This document shows positions 11,831 through 24,715 of a stretch of 64,000 nt of DNA, piece after piece. The translations under genes and the position numbers were made by a program. The notes beneath the pieces were generated by a model, which was not told the origin of the DNA, did not search any database, and saw only the letters and a program-made list of their open reading frames with translations. This stretch comes from Nageia nagi (taxonomy: Eukaryota; Pinophyta). Numbering within the stretch: the stretch's first letter is position 1; each line of letters opens with the position of its first letter. Where the stretch lies: the NCBI GenBank assembly GCA_050084985.1, contig JBITNC010000001.1, positions 87,792,001 to 87,856,000 on the forward strand, in the 5' to 3' direction.

Positions 11831-12985
11831 TATGCATTTTATTTATTTATTATCTAAATTCATCTTTTTCTCATAACCTATGAAGGAAAAAGCTTCACAT
11901 CTAATACCCTCATATGAGAAATATCAGGTTTTTTTCCTTTCCATGCCTCATATGGAATTTTCCCTTCAAGTACTTTTATGGGACACCTATTCAAGATGTA
12001 CATAGAAGTACTAACAACTTCACCCCATAAAAAATTAGGGATATTTCTCATTATGCATCTATCCATCTTCATTATGGTCCTATTCTTCCTTTCTACAAAA
12101 CCATTCTATTGCAGAGTATAAGATATAGTAAACTATCTTTTGATCCCATGCTTTGCACAAAATTTGTTGAATTCATTGCTTATGCATTCACCTCCATTAT
12201 CCAACCTTAGATTCATGATCTTTATACTACTTTGATTTTCAACTAAGGACATGAATTCCTTGAACATATCAAAGATTTGATCTTTATGCTCTAGTAGATA
12301 CCCAAAAGTCATTCTACTAAATTCATCAATAAAAGTAAAGAAATAATATGCTCTTCCAATAGACTTAGTTTGAAAATAACCCATAAAATTTGAGTGAATC
12401 AATTGAAGAGGTTGAGATGATATAGTTTCCTTTTCTTTCTCAAATTTTACATTTTCATCTTTCCTAAGATGTAATTTTCACAAAGGTCAATGGAAGGTGA
12501 AATAGGAGGCAATCCTTTCACAAGATCTTGATCCTTCATGAGTTGAATACTCTTCAAGTTTAAGTGGCCTAAACATTGATGCTAAAGGTTACCTTTAGAA
12601 AAAACATTTGAGACAAGGCACAACTTAGTAGGGAACTTGATTAACTATGTAATGGTCATTCTAAATTGATCCTTTTATCAAGGTAGAAAACCCTTTCCTT
12701 AAACTCTAAGAGTTCAAATTGAACTCAAAGGTATATCCCTTTCTTGAAATTTGAATAACTAAAAAAATATTCATCCCTAACTTAGGCACAAAAAGTACAT
12801 CTTCAATCACCTTTCCATGCATCAAGACACTTCCAATTACTTGAAATTTTACCATAGATTTATTTTCTCTTAATACCAAATCCTTCCTATGTTTGTGAAA
12901 GTTTACAAACTTATTCCTTTCAAAACTCATATGATTAGTGCAACTTGAATCTATTAACCAATCATTTGTAAAATTATGAGACTTG
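11831..12985 (-). pseudogene. Copia protease-integrase pseudogene
   Basis: On the minus strand the protease active site lies at about 12951: WLIDSSCTNHM, where the usual DSG(C/A)SNHM has Ser in place of Gly and Thr in place of Ser. The integrase core follows at 12402-12133 with SIGRAYYFFTFIDEFSR and LRLDNGGE (second catalytic Asp present), then 12072-11878 has the C-terminal part NFLWGEVVSTSMYILNRCP and YEAWKGKKP. Frame breaks separate protease, core and C-terminus. The order protease-integrase-RT is diagnostic of Ty1/copia. Confidence 0.82.
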
Positions 12986-12989
12986 TAAT

Positions 12990-13880
12990 TAATAGCAAAA
13001 ACATAAGTACCTTTCTTATTCTTCTTTCCTTTGAAGTTATTCACATTATCTTTGGCATTCCCATTTTTCTCCCTTTTTTGCTTAAAGCAATTCTTCTGTT
13101 TGTGACCATAAATGCCATAATAGTTACAATTTTCATCAAACTTTTCCTTAGGCACATGAGGTTTTTTTTACTTTCCTTTGAGATCATGATGATTGTTGTC
13201 ATACTTCTTTGCATTTCTATTAGGATGACATGAGGGTTCTTCTTATGATTTATGAACTTCTTCTAGAAGTGAGTCTACATAGTTGCACTTAAAGCAATAT
13301 TTTAATGCTTTGGAGAAAAAATCAACACCTTATTATTAATGGTCTCTTCATATTTTAATAGGACTCTAGGAATATTCTTGAGAGAGAAGACTTCCTCTTC
13401 ATCATCAAATTTAGTCTCAATAATAGTCATAAAAGTGATTAAACTTTATTGAGAGGCTTTATAAGATGATGAGCACCATAACTTACAAGTTGAGTCCTAA
13501 TATCAATAATCTTATTCAAGTAGATTGCCAAACTTTCATCCTCCTCTTAGCAAGATTGCAAGAGTTTTTGAAGGATGGTAAACCTTCTTAAAAATTTTAC
13601 CCAAGGTAAATCTTCTTAATCCTATCCTAAGATTATTTGGTGAATGTTGAGGTTGAAATCATGAGGAAAACTTCATCTGAAACTACCTTAAATATCATAG
13701 AAGTTGCTAACTCATTCTTGTTGTTTAGATCTCTAGTGCTTTAGCTTCTATTGGGATAACTTGATTTTCACTTAGTGCTTGCCAAAGTTTGCATTTTGAA
13801 GCTCCACTTTCATCCTTGGTTCCCAAATACCATAATTGGAACCATCAAGAATGTTTGTAGATGCAAAGGAATCTTCCATG
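12990..13880 (-). pseudogene. Copia gag pseudogene
   Basis: A start codon at 13880-13878 (minus) opens MEDSFASTNILDGSNYGIWE, the typical copia gag N-terminus with a central NY.IWE motif, also seen at 63074. The middle is broken by several stops (about 13760-13160). Near the C-terminus, about 13130-13085, a zinc knuckle reads CNYYGIYGHKQKNC: the second Cys of CCHC has become Tyr, so RNA binding by this knuckle would be lost. It runs into protease in a separate piece. Confidence 0.78.
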
Positions 13881-15060
13881 TCTACAAAAGAAAGATTAAT
13901 TGATTAAAGCATAAGAATCATCAATTTAAAATTTTCCAATCATAATTACAAGTAGCAAAATTATTCAACCATGTAACTAACAAATATTTAACTAAACATC
14001 AAGCATCTAACTATGATAACAAGTGCAATTAATCAATCAATACAAGCTAATAACATTTAATATTGTTGCAATTGAAAATAAATTGTACAAATAAAAAAAT
14101 TGACAAGTTGTAGGTTAGTGGCTTTGTTGGGTTAGTAATTTGTAGTTAGTAAGTTGTAAATTAGTGTTAGAAGATTGTAAGTCATATTAGTGTACTTTAT
14201 TTAACCCTAAGTAGTTTTAAGGTTAGTAAATCCTAATCTACAATTATAGTTGGCATTTGAGGTTAGTGTTTGTAGTTAGTAGTTGAAGTTAGTTCATATT
14301 TTACAATTAACTTAACTTAATTTAAGTATTTGTAGATTGTTTAACCATAAAAGAAGAACAACTACACACAACAATGAGTTAGTAGTTTTCTTAGTTCTTG
14401 GGTTAGTTACATAACAAGTCTCTATGAGCTTTCCAACATGCTCAATATCAACATAGGTCTTAACAAATTATCATAAAATCAAGGTTAATTTACACCAACT
14501 TGCTTAAAGAAGGTTTAGTTCAAGAGCAAGAGCCATTTCCTTATACATAAAAATATTGAGTCCACTATATAGTGATTTTGAAAGTGCATCATGTGGGATA
14601 TGACTTCATTCTTTGTATCACAAGGATTTTCCATTTTTCATTTTGTCCTCATATTCTTTATCACAAGGATTTTCCATTTTTTCATTTGTCCTCATATTCT
14701 TTCTTTCAAAGCTTGTTCTTTTTCTTGTCTATTATCTCCATTTTTTGCAATATGGATCCTTACTTTCCTATGCTTAGAAGACATCATAAATAACACTCCT
14801 AATTTCATTTCAAAAAAAAGTTTAGAATAATAGAAAGAAATATTTGCACAAATCCATCACTTTATTTCAATTAATAATCACATATAAGGAGCAATATCTC
14901 ACCCATTTTTTTTAAAATACATTTAATGTTCTTCCCCTCCTTTTTTTAATAAAAATTAGGAGAGAGAAACAAATTTAGCATAATAGAATCTTTCATTTTA
15001 AAAAAAGAAAAAAGAAAAACTCTTAAGGAAAAAACAAAATCCTCTCATTTTATTCACTTA
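13881..15060 (-). other. Copia 5' leader, inner part
   Basis: Non-coding leader between gag and the gypsy insertion point; the rest continues at 31893-32849. It holds a run of degenerate GTTAGTA/TTGTAG repeats at about 14104-14345 and a tandem duplication of a 44 bp unit (TATCACAAGGATTTTCC...) at about 14613-14700. The two overlapping + strand frames at 14572-14830 arise from that pyrimidine-rich duplication and are not genes. Confidence 0.6.
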
Positions 15061-15065
15061 GAAAG

Positions 15066-16923
15066 TGTTTATTAGAATAATGTAACCTAAGGGTTTGGTA
15101 TGGAAATATCTCCACTACTCTATTAAAAATAGGGTCCTTGAATGAGCAAAAGGTGGTGGCACAATGCGCTCATGGGTATTTCTGCTCAATATCTAAGTTA
15201 TAGGTCAGATTTTATCTAAGAAAAGGTCAAGAGTAACAAGAAAGAGATAAAGATCTAAACTACTAAATAGGGAAATGTAAATAATATAAAAAAACTAAAC
15301 TAATCAGCTCATACATCACTACGTAGGTAGTAATCCATTACCAAGACTAAGAATAGAACAACTATCTCACTCCTGGGGTCTCTCAATTGCAATACACATC
15401 CACAAATTTAGGCAAAAACTCATGTATAATAATCATAAAATAAAATAATAGTCACAAAATTTAAAGGAAAATACATCTTCACATTGCATTACCATATATG
15501 AAAGTAATTCTTACAATGGGCAACTTTGCTAAAATATCTAACGTCTTGGACTTCTAATAGTCAACTATTTATAATATTTTCTTTATAATGGGTGGTTTTC
15601 CACCATTAATAACTATATTTATGCCTTTGAATAAACTTAAATATTTATAGAAGATTCTATAAATGTAACTAATTATGGAGCATGGTCTAGATGTAGTGTC
15701 GATTCTTGGAATTTGTAGATCTTCAATCATGTAACTATTCAACCATAATTAATTTTTTTTTCTCTTTACCTTGATCAATATAGAACTATTCTTGAATTTA
15801 AGAGGTATGGTCTACCATTTCTATAATTACAATCAAGTTGTTTCAATAGTCAATGGTCTACCAACTCTATACAATCATTAAATGCTTATGTCTATAGTTT
15901 TGATGCTGAATATTATAAGGGTAAAGGTAAGATGTACCCATTCAAACCAAAGAGTGAACTATTACTACCACATGGAAATGAGTTATAATCAACATATTGA
16001 AAAAGTCTTAGGGGTCATACACCCTTGATTAGGTGGACCCAGGTGTTCACTTCCTCTTACATTCTTCATTCATTCTTGGTAGGTCTTGTTGTACCTTGGT
16101 AGGTACTAGTGGAATCTATAAATACTTATGCAAGTTATTACCCATCAATTTCCTCCAAAAAAGTATGACATCATCACTCAAAACTAGCAAGGTTTACTGA
16201 ATGCAGAGTGATATAAACATCTCCCTCCATGAAGACTATCAAGACAACCCATTGATGAAGACATCTAAAGCCCACTTCTTTTCATCAAGAAGTATGATAT
16301 CATCATTAGAATTTTGTGAACCCAATTTTACTTTAACTCTTAGGATAGTGCCTGCTATATGACTTAACCAAAATAGACTTTATAAACAATGGTGCCTAGA
16401 AATAAGACTTGGACTTAACAAGACCAAAACATAAGTAACTTAACTTACAATAGGGCTCAAATTTGACTCAAAAAAATACCTAAACTCTATAAAATATAAT
16501 ACCTATAAATGACTTATCCAATTTTTGCAAAATGGGACTCTTCATAGAATATGACTTATAGACATAAGCTAGATAGCAATTAGATGATTTTTTTACCAAT
16601 ATCACTTACCTTTAAACAAAATGGTGATTCTAAGCGACTTTTTACTAACTAAGACCCAAAATTTATTAACATGACCCAAAAATATATTAAATAAAATGAA
16701 GCCTTAACTTAAGAGAATATACAATACTTGACTCTTGAGACAAAGAGTAAAAATATATAGTACAATACTTTACAGATAAAACTTTGTATAAGTATTTACA
16801 ACTAAGAAAGTAAGGGAAATAAGAAATGAAAAATTATAGAAGGAATTTTATTTGAAGGAAAGAATGAATGAATAATTAATATAAAGTATATTCCCTCAAG
16901 AATATTATTATGCAAGAATAACA
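15066..16923 (-). repeat. Tat-like gypsy 3' LTR
   Basis: Starts TGTTTATTAGAATAATG and ends CAAGAATAACA on the + strand. It matches the right LTR through almost its full length (for example 15260-15500 against 27560-27800, and 16330-16910 against 31310-31880). No coding potential. Purine-rich ACCAAAAGAT precedes it in element sense and may be a weak polypurine tract. Confidence 0.88.
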
Positions 16924-16949
16924 ATCTTTTGGTGGTTATTTGGGGTCTT

Positions 16950-19900
16950 TAGCTTGCTGAAGAAGAGAACCTTAATGAATTCTCCCACTAGCTTGCCCAA
17001 ATGTATCTTTCTATGGTGCCTATATCTGGGCTATTAATTTTGCATGCAACAAGGAATCAAGTTTTGCATATAGGTCCTGGATTTCCTTTTCATCCACTTT
17101 CTTAAAACTTTGCAATATTTTCTCTAAAACCCATTAAAACTCTTCCAACCTTCCACATTCAAAAAACTTACAAAAGGTTATTGAGCCATTTTATTCATTT
17201 TCTTATAGATCTAATACTTACTTCTTAGATAAATTATTGAAAAATCTTGATTAAATAATGATTTTTTGTTACCCACCCAATGATTAGTGTTACTTTGTAC
17301 ATCTTTTTCCCACAACTTAGGAGCCTTCAATTGAATCAAAGAATTAAAATACATATTTACAAAACTAATTTCAACTTTTAACTAACCCTTTTTTTAGACC
17401 AAGGCCAATGATAAGTCCTTTAATTCACAAATATCTCTTAGCATCCTCAAAATTATTTGCTTGGACCTTAGTGTTACCATGTCTATATCCTTCTCTGTAA
17501 TCACCCTAAGCTAATATTGCATTTCTTCAATCTTTGTTCTTAGGGATGATAGGGCTAATAGTTGTAATGCAAGTTGATCATCATATAAAATAATAGCCTA
17601 TTCTTCTTGATTTCTCAAATTATAGAGTTTAGACAGGCTTACCATTTTCTCTCCAACTTGCTCAATAAAGTTTTTATTGAAATCTTTGATTATTTGCAAT
17701 AGCTTTATTTTATCATCATTCAAAACTTTATTTGTTGTTGTTATCTTCTTCAAAACTTCTTCTATTTTTTTATCTTTATTTTTGTCCAAAATGCTAGATT
17801 GAGCTTTTAATTCCTTAATATGCTTCTTTAATTTATCCAACTCTACCTTTTCTTCTTGCAAGCTTTTATAATGCTTGGCCAATTTCTCAATCAGCTCATT
17901 ATTTTAATTGTTCAACCTGACCATTATTTTATCTTTCTTTGATATTTATCCTTTCAACTGGATAATCTTCTTATTCAATTTCTCTATTTTATTCTGCATT
18001 GATTGGAGACTCTTTCTTGCTATAAGGAAAGTATTAACTAAAAATCTTGATTGATCCACTATTAGGGCATTTTACATTTTCACATCTATAACTACAATAA
18101 GGGTATTTTTATCTAAGTTATCTTCCTTAAATGGCATATATTCTAGCCTTATATCCCCTAAATCTATTACTCTACTTAATAATCAACCTTGATGTTAAGG
18201 GAGAGTAGGGGTTTCATTTACAAATGTAGACCAATCAATAGGTTCTACTACTTGGGTAGAAAAATGCTTTGAATTTCTTTGCCTATGGTGGTAGAAAAAG
18301 GAACTAAAGAATGTTGTGGCATACCATTTTTCAAAATGGAGGTAGAGGTTATCAAGGATACCATTTCTTTTTCTTTCTCCTTCTCTATTCTTATAGCTTG
18401 CTCTTTTTTTTTATTCCTCTTCTTGTTTAGCAATAGCAACTTCTTTCTCAAGAGTCTTATTTATTGAGCTGAAGTCTCTCCTTTTTTTTATCCTCATCAT
18501 CATCATCTTGGCTTGTATCTCTACCTGCTCCTAGTACTCTTGTACCAAGTACATTCCCTCCCCATTTCTAAACTTCATCCATCAATTCTTCCTAAGCATC
18601 TTGATATACAACAATGTTTATGCTCTAGGGTTTATGAGTTTTTGCATCTATGAGCTCTATATCTCCAACACTTTTCTAGGGCTCTTCTTCTAGTGCTTAT
18701 GGGATTGCATTTCTTTGGTGTTAATGGCTCCTTCAAATATTGTGTTTCTTTTGGGTTTTTTGGCCTATAGTAGGCTTCTAAGTAACTTAATTTTCTTTAC
18801 TTTCTTAAGGTAACATTCCTCAAAAGTAGTAGGTATTTCAACTAATTTGTCTTTTCTCTTTCTCCTTGTCTACTTGGAGCTTGAAGCTTCTTCAATTTTT
18901 CTTTTCTTTAGATACTTTAGCTCCTTAGCCCTCTATTCTAGTAGTTGATCATCTTGATATGCCTTTCTTTAAAAATTTGCTAGCAATTATTGCCCCTTCT
19001 CTAGCAATGAGTCCTTTTGGTACTAAGTACCAATATTTCTCATATTTAAACTCACCAAAGGGTTTATTTTCTACATTAATAGACTTGGTGGTGTATTCAA
19101 ATCTAAATTTTGTAAAATATTCAATTAAATTTGGCCCTAATTCAATTTTTCCCTTAGTTGGGCAATAACCTTTGGGGCCAAGGCAAACTCTTGCCTTCTT
19201 GTCTCCCATAACCTATATTTTCTAACCCCTTCTAGGGCCATCCATTCTTTATATAATATACAAAATTTTCACTCAATGGAGGCATCAACTTCCTAGTCAT
19301 TATGATTTGCAAAATACTCTATGTGCAGTTAGGATTCATGGTTGAATGTCAAGCACTTTTTATTGGCTTTAACAATTCTTGAAAATTCTCCAATAGTGTC
19401 ATATATTTAGGGAAGTTTTAACTTTTCCAATTTAAAATTCTAAATTAAAAAATTTGATAACTCTTCTTTACACCCTACTTCTAATAAAGTGAAAATAGTT
19501 GCTATAGCTAACATTTTAATCACAAGCTTAAAATTTCCACTCGACCCATAACTAGTTTCTATTGCATAAATTTGCCTACCCATTTCTAAAGAATATAACT
19601 ATAGATTAACATAATTAGGTAAAAAAAAGGTAGTATCAAAGAATCCATACCTCAAAATGAATGTCCTCCCCTTAAGGAAGTACCAATATCCAATCCTATT
19701 TCTACCCTACAAGGTGTCCTAAACTTTTGATGCAATCTATGTACATTTCATCCTGTAAGAATCTTCATGGTTGGGATAAAAAACTTCTCTATGAACTCAT
19801 AATATGAGCAATGTAACTTAGTGAGTATCAGCACCCTTATGTCAATTGATGCATGAGCTATAGAAGTGGTGTATAGTACTATAGAAGACCCTACATCAGC

Positions 19901-20960
19901 CACAATTGTAAATTTTGATGGATAATTAACCACCATAAATAAGAAGAGTGCCTAAAGTCTACCTTATCAATACTAAATAATTTTTTTCTAATTTCATTCA
20001 AAAGGAAAGAAGCAAAATGATAGCAAACATAACCTCCAAAAATATTATAATCCATTCTTAACATGGTTTCATCAACCTCTATCTTGGTCAACCACCCAAG
20101 AATCATTGTTGAATCTTGGAGGACCTTTTTATCCCAAGATTGGATGAATGATGCAATATCATAGCTCTATTATAGCTTAGTTGCATACTCAATGTACTTT
20201 TGGTTAATCTAGTTGACTATCTCATTTTCATTATGATGAAAGTCATATTTTTCCTTCTTCAAATCAACTGGCTTCTTCACATGCAAGTTCTAATCATCTA
20301 AAACTACAAAATCATTTAAAATGGTGGTAGAGGAATAGCCCAAGAAAGTGTCATGCTAATACTTTAACACATCTTCACCCTTATTTTGTTCTTTGTATGC
20401 CCTTATCATGTATCTTTGTTGGTTGTGCCTTACATAAATGATAATGAGTAGCTTTGGACACATAAATGATTCATATGGCACAAAATATGTCAAGCCTTGA
20501 TCAAGCATTATATTGTTTCCCCCTACTTTCTTCTTTCCCTTATCCATGACATCGATACTCTATTGCAACAATAATGGTTTTCTAGGGTCTGCATACCATG
20601 TATCGATATAGCTGAGAAATCTCCTCTCATTTCTTTTAACTCTAAGAACACTTTCCATATATTGGTCATGAGTCTTTGCCAACTATGAGTCAAATCCCTC
20701 CTCCAAAATGAAATATTTTCTTATTTTTTTATCATTATTCTCTTTAACTTCCTAGTAGCCCTAATGAAAATCACTCTCCTAAACTTGCTCAAATGCATTG
20801 ATTCTAAAACTCCTCGAACTCTTTGATACAATCACCTTTGGTAGCTCCCAAGATAGTATTTTTCTCTACAAATGCATGAAAACTCAAGTTCTCAAATTTT
20901 CTAAGTGTGGTAATAATGAATTTAAGGTTTAGTTTTATTTTTTGATGGATTCAAACTATT
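16950..20960 (-). pseudogene. Long unassigned coding region downstream of gypsy integrase
   Basis: About 4 kb between integrase and the 3' LTR translates on the minus strand as protein-like sequence broken by stops at Q/W positions. Pieces in order: 20900-20770 (FHAFVEKNTILGA); 20740-20356, with a basic ESVLRVKRNERRFLSYID stretch and a VPYESFMCPKLLIIIYVRH segment; 20106-19748 (LGWLTKIEVDETMLRMDYN, then a hydrophobic section); 19209-18949 (KARVCLGPKGYCPTKGKIEL, KYWYLVPKGLIAREG); 18451-18248, Lys/Glu-rich; 17882-17598, a strong coiled coil with heptad-like K/L/E spacing. Originally it probably exceeded 1000 codons. I do not recognise a family. Position is like the env-like ORF of Athila elements, but I see no convincing signal peptide or transmembrane end. 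It could be a captured host gene. Confidence 0.5.
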
Positions 20961-21280
20961 AATGATAATTAATGCTACAAGAATTATTAGAATTTGCATA
21001 GAGAGATTTTGTTAGATTTGGTAAGTAAAGGGTATTAATTTCAACCATACCAATTTAAATTTGAGGATGATATGTAGGTGGGAGGCTTTTTTGAGGTGAT
21101 CTTATTTTAAAATCCAATCCTTTAACAAGATGTTTTACATCCACTAGAATTTACCACCACCATGCCTAATAAATATAGACTCTTAATGGCTAACTTAACT
21201 CCTAGGGAAACACATAAGAGATATACACAATTTTTTTTAAATAAAACATAAATGAAAGCAAAAAATTATTTACTCTATAC
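20961..21280 (-). other. Spacer between integrase and extra coding region
   Basis: About 320 bp without clear coding sequence; no motif recognised. Confidence 0.35.
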
Positions 21281-22456
21281 ATACTTAATGGGTGTTATTA
21301 AGTCACATAATTACTTGATAGTGTTTGAGATGAATCTTGTTAACTGGTATAGGTAGTTCCTAGGACTTGGATATATCCTTCAATTTGAAGGCATTTTTTT
21401 ACATAGCTTTTGTGATGATGAATGATCCACTCCATAAGGATTCAAACTTTTGATGTCTCTCAAGATTTGCTCATTCTTCATCCTATTTTATGACTATATC
21501 TCCAAGTTCAAATTTCACCCAAGAAGTTTTTTTATCAAACCATTTCTTCATAATCTCTTATCTATGATATAAAGTTTTATACATTTTGTTTTTATCTTTT
21601 TCTAGCTTAATCAACTAGTTCATTCTGATATGTGAAGGCTTGAAATCAAAATCTCCAAAATCTTATAGAATTTTTAGTGTAGGCAACTCCAGATGAATAG
21701 GAAGTATTGGTCTCTTACCATAAACCAATGCATAGGGTGTTTTAATAGCTAACTTGACACTGATTCTATCATCCCATTATGCAAAGTCTAACTTTGTATT
21801 CCACTATCTAGGATTCCTTTTAATATTTCTTTTGATGATCTACATAAAATTTTTATTTGTTGATTTAGCTAACTCGTTCCCTTGTAGGTAATAATTTGAA
21901 GAGAATAACTAGTAGATTTAGTACTCTACAGCAAACTCAAATATTTTAACCTTGGTGAATGTTGAACCATTATTTAACAAAATGGTTTATGGGATGGAAA
22001 AATGAGTGATTAATCTTCATAACATTTTTATTACTACTTTTGATCTACACTTTTGCATGGCATAGCTTTAGACCATCTTGTAAAGTAATCCGTTGCAATC
22101 AAGATGAGCTTATGATACATTGAAGAATTTGGATTTATAACACCAATGAAGTTTAAACTCCACTACTAGAAAGGTTCTTCATTGAACACATGTTTCAAAG
22201 GCATGGCATCTTATCATCTGTTTCCCACATACCTACTACATTTTTCACATTCCCATACTCTCTTGAAAGAATCTTGGAATATAGTAGGCCAATAATAGCC
22301 CTCTTGTAAAATCTTTATTGTTGTAGTTGGACCACTATAATTTCCTTCAAACAATCCATGGTGAAATGAATGCAAGATCCTTTGAGCTTCATCTTGAGTC
22401 ACACAACTTAATAGAGTATGGTCAAAGTTCTTTCTATATAGATGGTTATCAATCAT
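21281..22456 (-). pseudogene. Tat-like gypsy integrase pseudogene
   Basis: Minus strand. The zinc domain is at 22456-22214: ILHSFHHGLFEGNYSG, a YYWPT motif and a final CEKC, fitting HHCC. The core begins about 22160 with WSLNFIGVINPNSS (first catalytic Asp of the usual LDFIG now Asn) and ATDYFTRWSKAMP at about 22050. The second Asp of the SDNG motif reads LNNGSTFT (Asp to Asn, about 21975), and the third catalytic position reads LAKSTNK near 21870 (Glu to Lys). The C-terminal section PYALVYGKRPILP is at about 21740-21700. Several stops and slips; inactive. The INP.S and ATDYFT.W motifs are typical of the plant Tat lineage. Confidence 0.78.
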
Positions 22457-22799
22457 TATGAATTTTAATATTTGTATTTTGAATCTTCTTCTCTAAATTT
22501 TTTCCAGACTCAAGGTATTGTCTAGTTTTGAATAAACAATGTATTGTTTGATCCAATCACTTTCTTAATTTGAATGCTCATCATCCTCAATTATAGCAAT
22601 CATATGTACCACTTCTACCATGTTTTCACAAAGAACTTTTCCTTTGAGAAGCTTGGTTGTCTTATCTCAATATCATATCTCATTATCTTTATAATCCAAC
22701 CAACTTTCCTTTCACCCATTTCTACTTGGATAATATAATTTCTTACATCTAGGGAAATAGTGTATATGAGGATTTTATTATGGGATATATAATTTTTAA

Positions 22800-23920
22800 A
22801 CTATTTCAATCCTTTCATAATAGAAAAAACTTATTTTTCAATGAATGAGTATCTTTCTTAATGTCCATGTACTATTTGACTATGAAATGCTATGGGATGT
22901 TCTTCTCTTTGGTCATTCTTTTGTGTCAAAATGTTTGCAATATTTTTCTTAGCTCCATGAGAATACATAATAAAGTTATTTGAAAAAATTGGATTCTTCA
23001 AGACTGGACCTTTTGTTATTGCTTGCTTGATGTTGTGAAAAGATTGATTTTCTTCAATAGACCAATAAAATTGAGCATCTTTCTTCAACATTGCAATAAT
23101 TGGAGAAATAATCTTAGAAAAATCATTGATAATTTTTTAACAAAATTAAATTGACCAAGGAATGACTTTAAGGCCTTTTTATTTGAGGGTATAGGTAATG
23201 CTTTGATAGCTTTGACCCTATTAGTATCAATTACTAGCCCTTGTCCAAAAATAATATGACCAAGCAACTTTCCTTTGTTAACTATAAAAATAGAATTGTT
23301 AGGATTAATTGAAATCTCAAACTATATGCATTTTTAAAAAATTTACATAAGGTGGTCTATATGATCTTTTTTACTTTTAGAAAACATAATGATATCATCT
23401 AAATAGACTAGGATAATCTTGTTAATCAACTCATCAAAGGCATGGTCCATAGCTCTTTGGAATGTGGTCTCGACATTGGAGAAACCAAAAGGTAATTTTT
23501 GTTGATCCTCATCCTTCACCCAAATTTGATTAAATCCTAAAAAACCATCAATCATAGAAAAATAACATGCACCAACAACAATTTGTAGGATTTACTCTAT
23601 AGGAGGGAGAGGATAATTATCTTTTAGGGACACTTGATTCAGATTTCTAAAATCAACATAGAGTTTGATTTCTTCATTTTTCTTTCTTACTGGTACCAAA
23701 TTAGTCACCCATTTAGAGTGGTTAATAGGATAAATTATTTTATAATTTAAGAGCTTAAGTAACTCTAGTTTCATTGCTTCATTTATCCTTGGGTTCACTA
23801 GCCTTTGGTTTTGTCTGTATGGATTAGCATCTGGCATGAGTTCAATAGTATGTTCGATCACATATTTGTTATAAGTTTTCATATCATCATATGTCCATGA
23901 AATCACCTTATAAAACTCAT
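22800..23920 (-). pseudogene. Tat-like gypsy reverse transcriptase-RNase H pseudogene
   Basis: Minus strand. 23906-23592 holds WTYDDMKTYN, then RT fingers with WVTNLVPVRKKNEEIKLYVD and FRNLNQVSLKDNYPLPPIE, close to Tat-group RT. 23555-23343 carries the palm, FGFSNVETTFQRAMDH, and an intact catalytic YLDD box (LVYLDDIIMFSKS). 23267-23085 is the thumb/connection (PIPSNKKALKSFLGQFNFV). 23091-22858 starts RNase H, but the first catalytic Asp appears as His (MYSHGAK) and the domain fades before integrase. At least four frame breaks. It follows the separate RNase H-like module at 24132-24690. Confidence 0.82.
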
Positions 23921-24131
23921 TCTATTTTTGAAGTAGCATTACTTTCTCCTCCTTAGTACATTTTGATCCAACCTTTATGTAGCTACTAGGTTCAACTTCT
24001 AGTTCTACATAATTTTCCTTTTAAAGAGCCAACATTTTAGACCTTTGAATATATTCATAATCAAATATTCATTCAAAAGAAATAAAACCTTTTGGTGTAA
24101 CATTTTTTCTCAACTATATGACATTTGATTC

Positions 24132-24690
24132 CTAGAAGCAATCAAAAAGTTTTGTGACACCAAAGATATTAACTACTACCTCATCAATCAAAAAATTCAT
24201 TAAATGTTCATCAGAGTCAAAGACTTGCCAAAACATTTTAGCATCAAGAATAGATGGCCTACATAGCACTTTGACTCCATAGCTTACTTTTTTATGATGA
24301 TCAAGGTCAAAATAAGCTCCTTTACTAGCAAGTGCATCAAAAATTTGATTAAACTTTCTAGGAATGAAAACAAAATTGATAGCCAAGAATGATTCGAATA
24401 GATCCCAAAACCTATTCCTATAAGTCTTTAAATAATGATGCCTAGCCCTAATCATATCTTTAAATTTATTTATTACTAGCTTAGAATCCCCGTGGACTAT
24501 TAGGCATATGATACCCATACTAATGGCTTTAGAGAGCCTCAAATAGAGAGCTTTATATTTAGTGGCATTATTGGTACAAGTCCATGTGAATCTAAAAGAA
24601 AATATTTTCATATGTCCATTAGTTTATTTAAAAACTACACCAACACCATAACCATATTTGCATCTAGCCCCATCAAAGTACATTATCCAT
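24132..24690 (-). pseudogene. RNase H-like (RVT_3-type) module between protease and RT
   Basis: Minus strand, from about 24690 (EVWIMYFDGARCKYGYGVGV) across one stop into the 159-codon open stretch 24611-24132. The fold signature is clear: YFDGA with the first Asp; TNNATKYKAL where the usual catalytic Glu of TNN.AEY has become Lys; VHGDSKLVINKFK with the third Asp; PRKFNQIFDALAS with the fourth Asp. This is the plant/archaeal-type RNase H known as the second RNase H of Tat elements. In the Ogre/Retand order I know, it lies after the first RNase H and before integrase; here it precedes RT. The rest of the open frame (about 24300-24132) is a linker. The Glu to Lys change suggests loss of activity. 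Confidence 0.72.
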
Positions 24691-24715
24691 ACTTCATGTT
24701 CCTTTTTAGTTGAGA

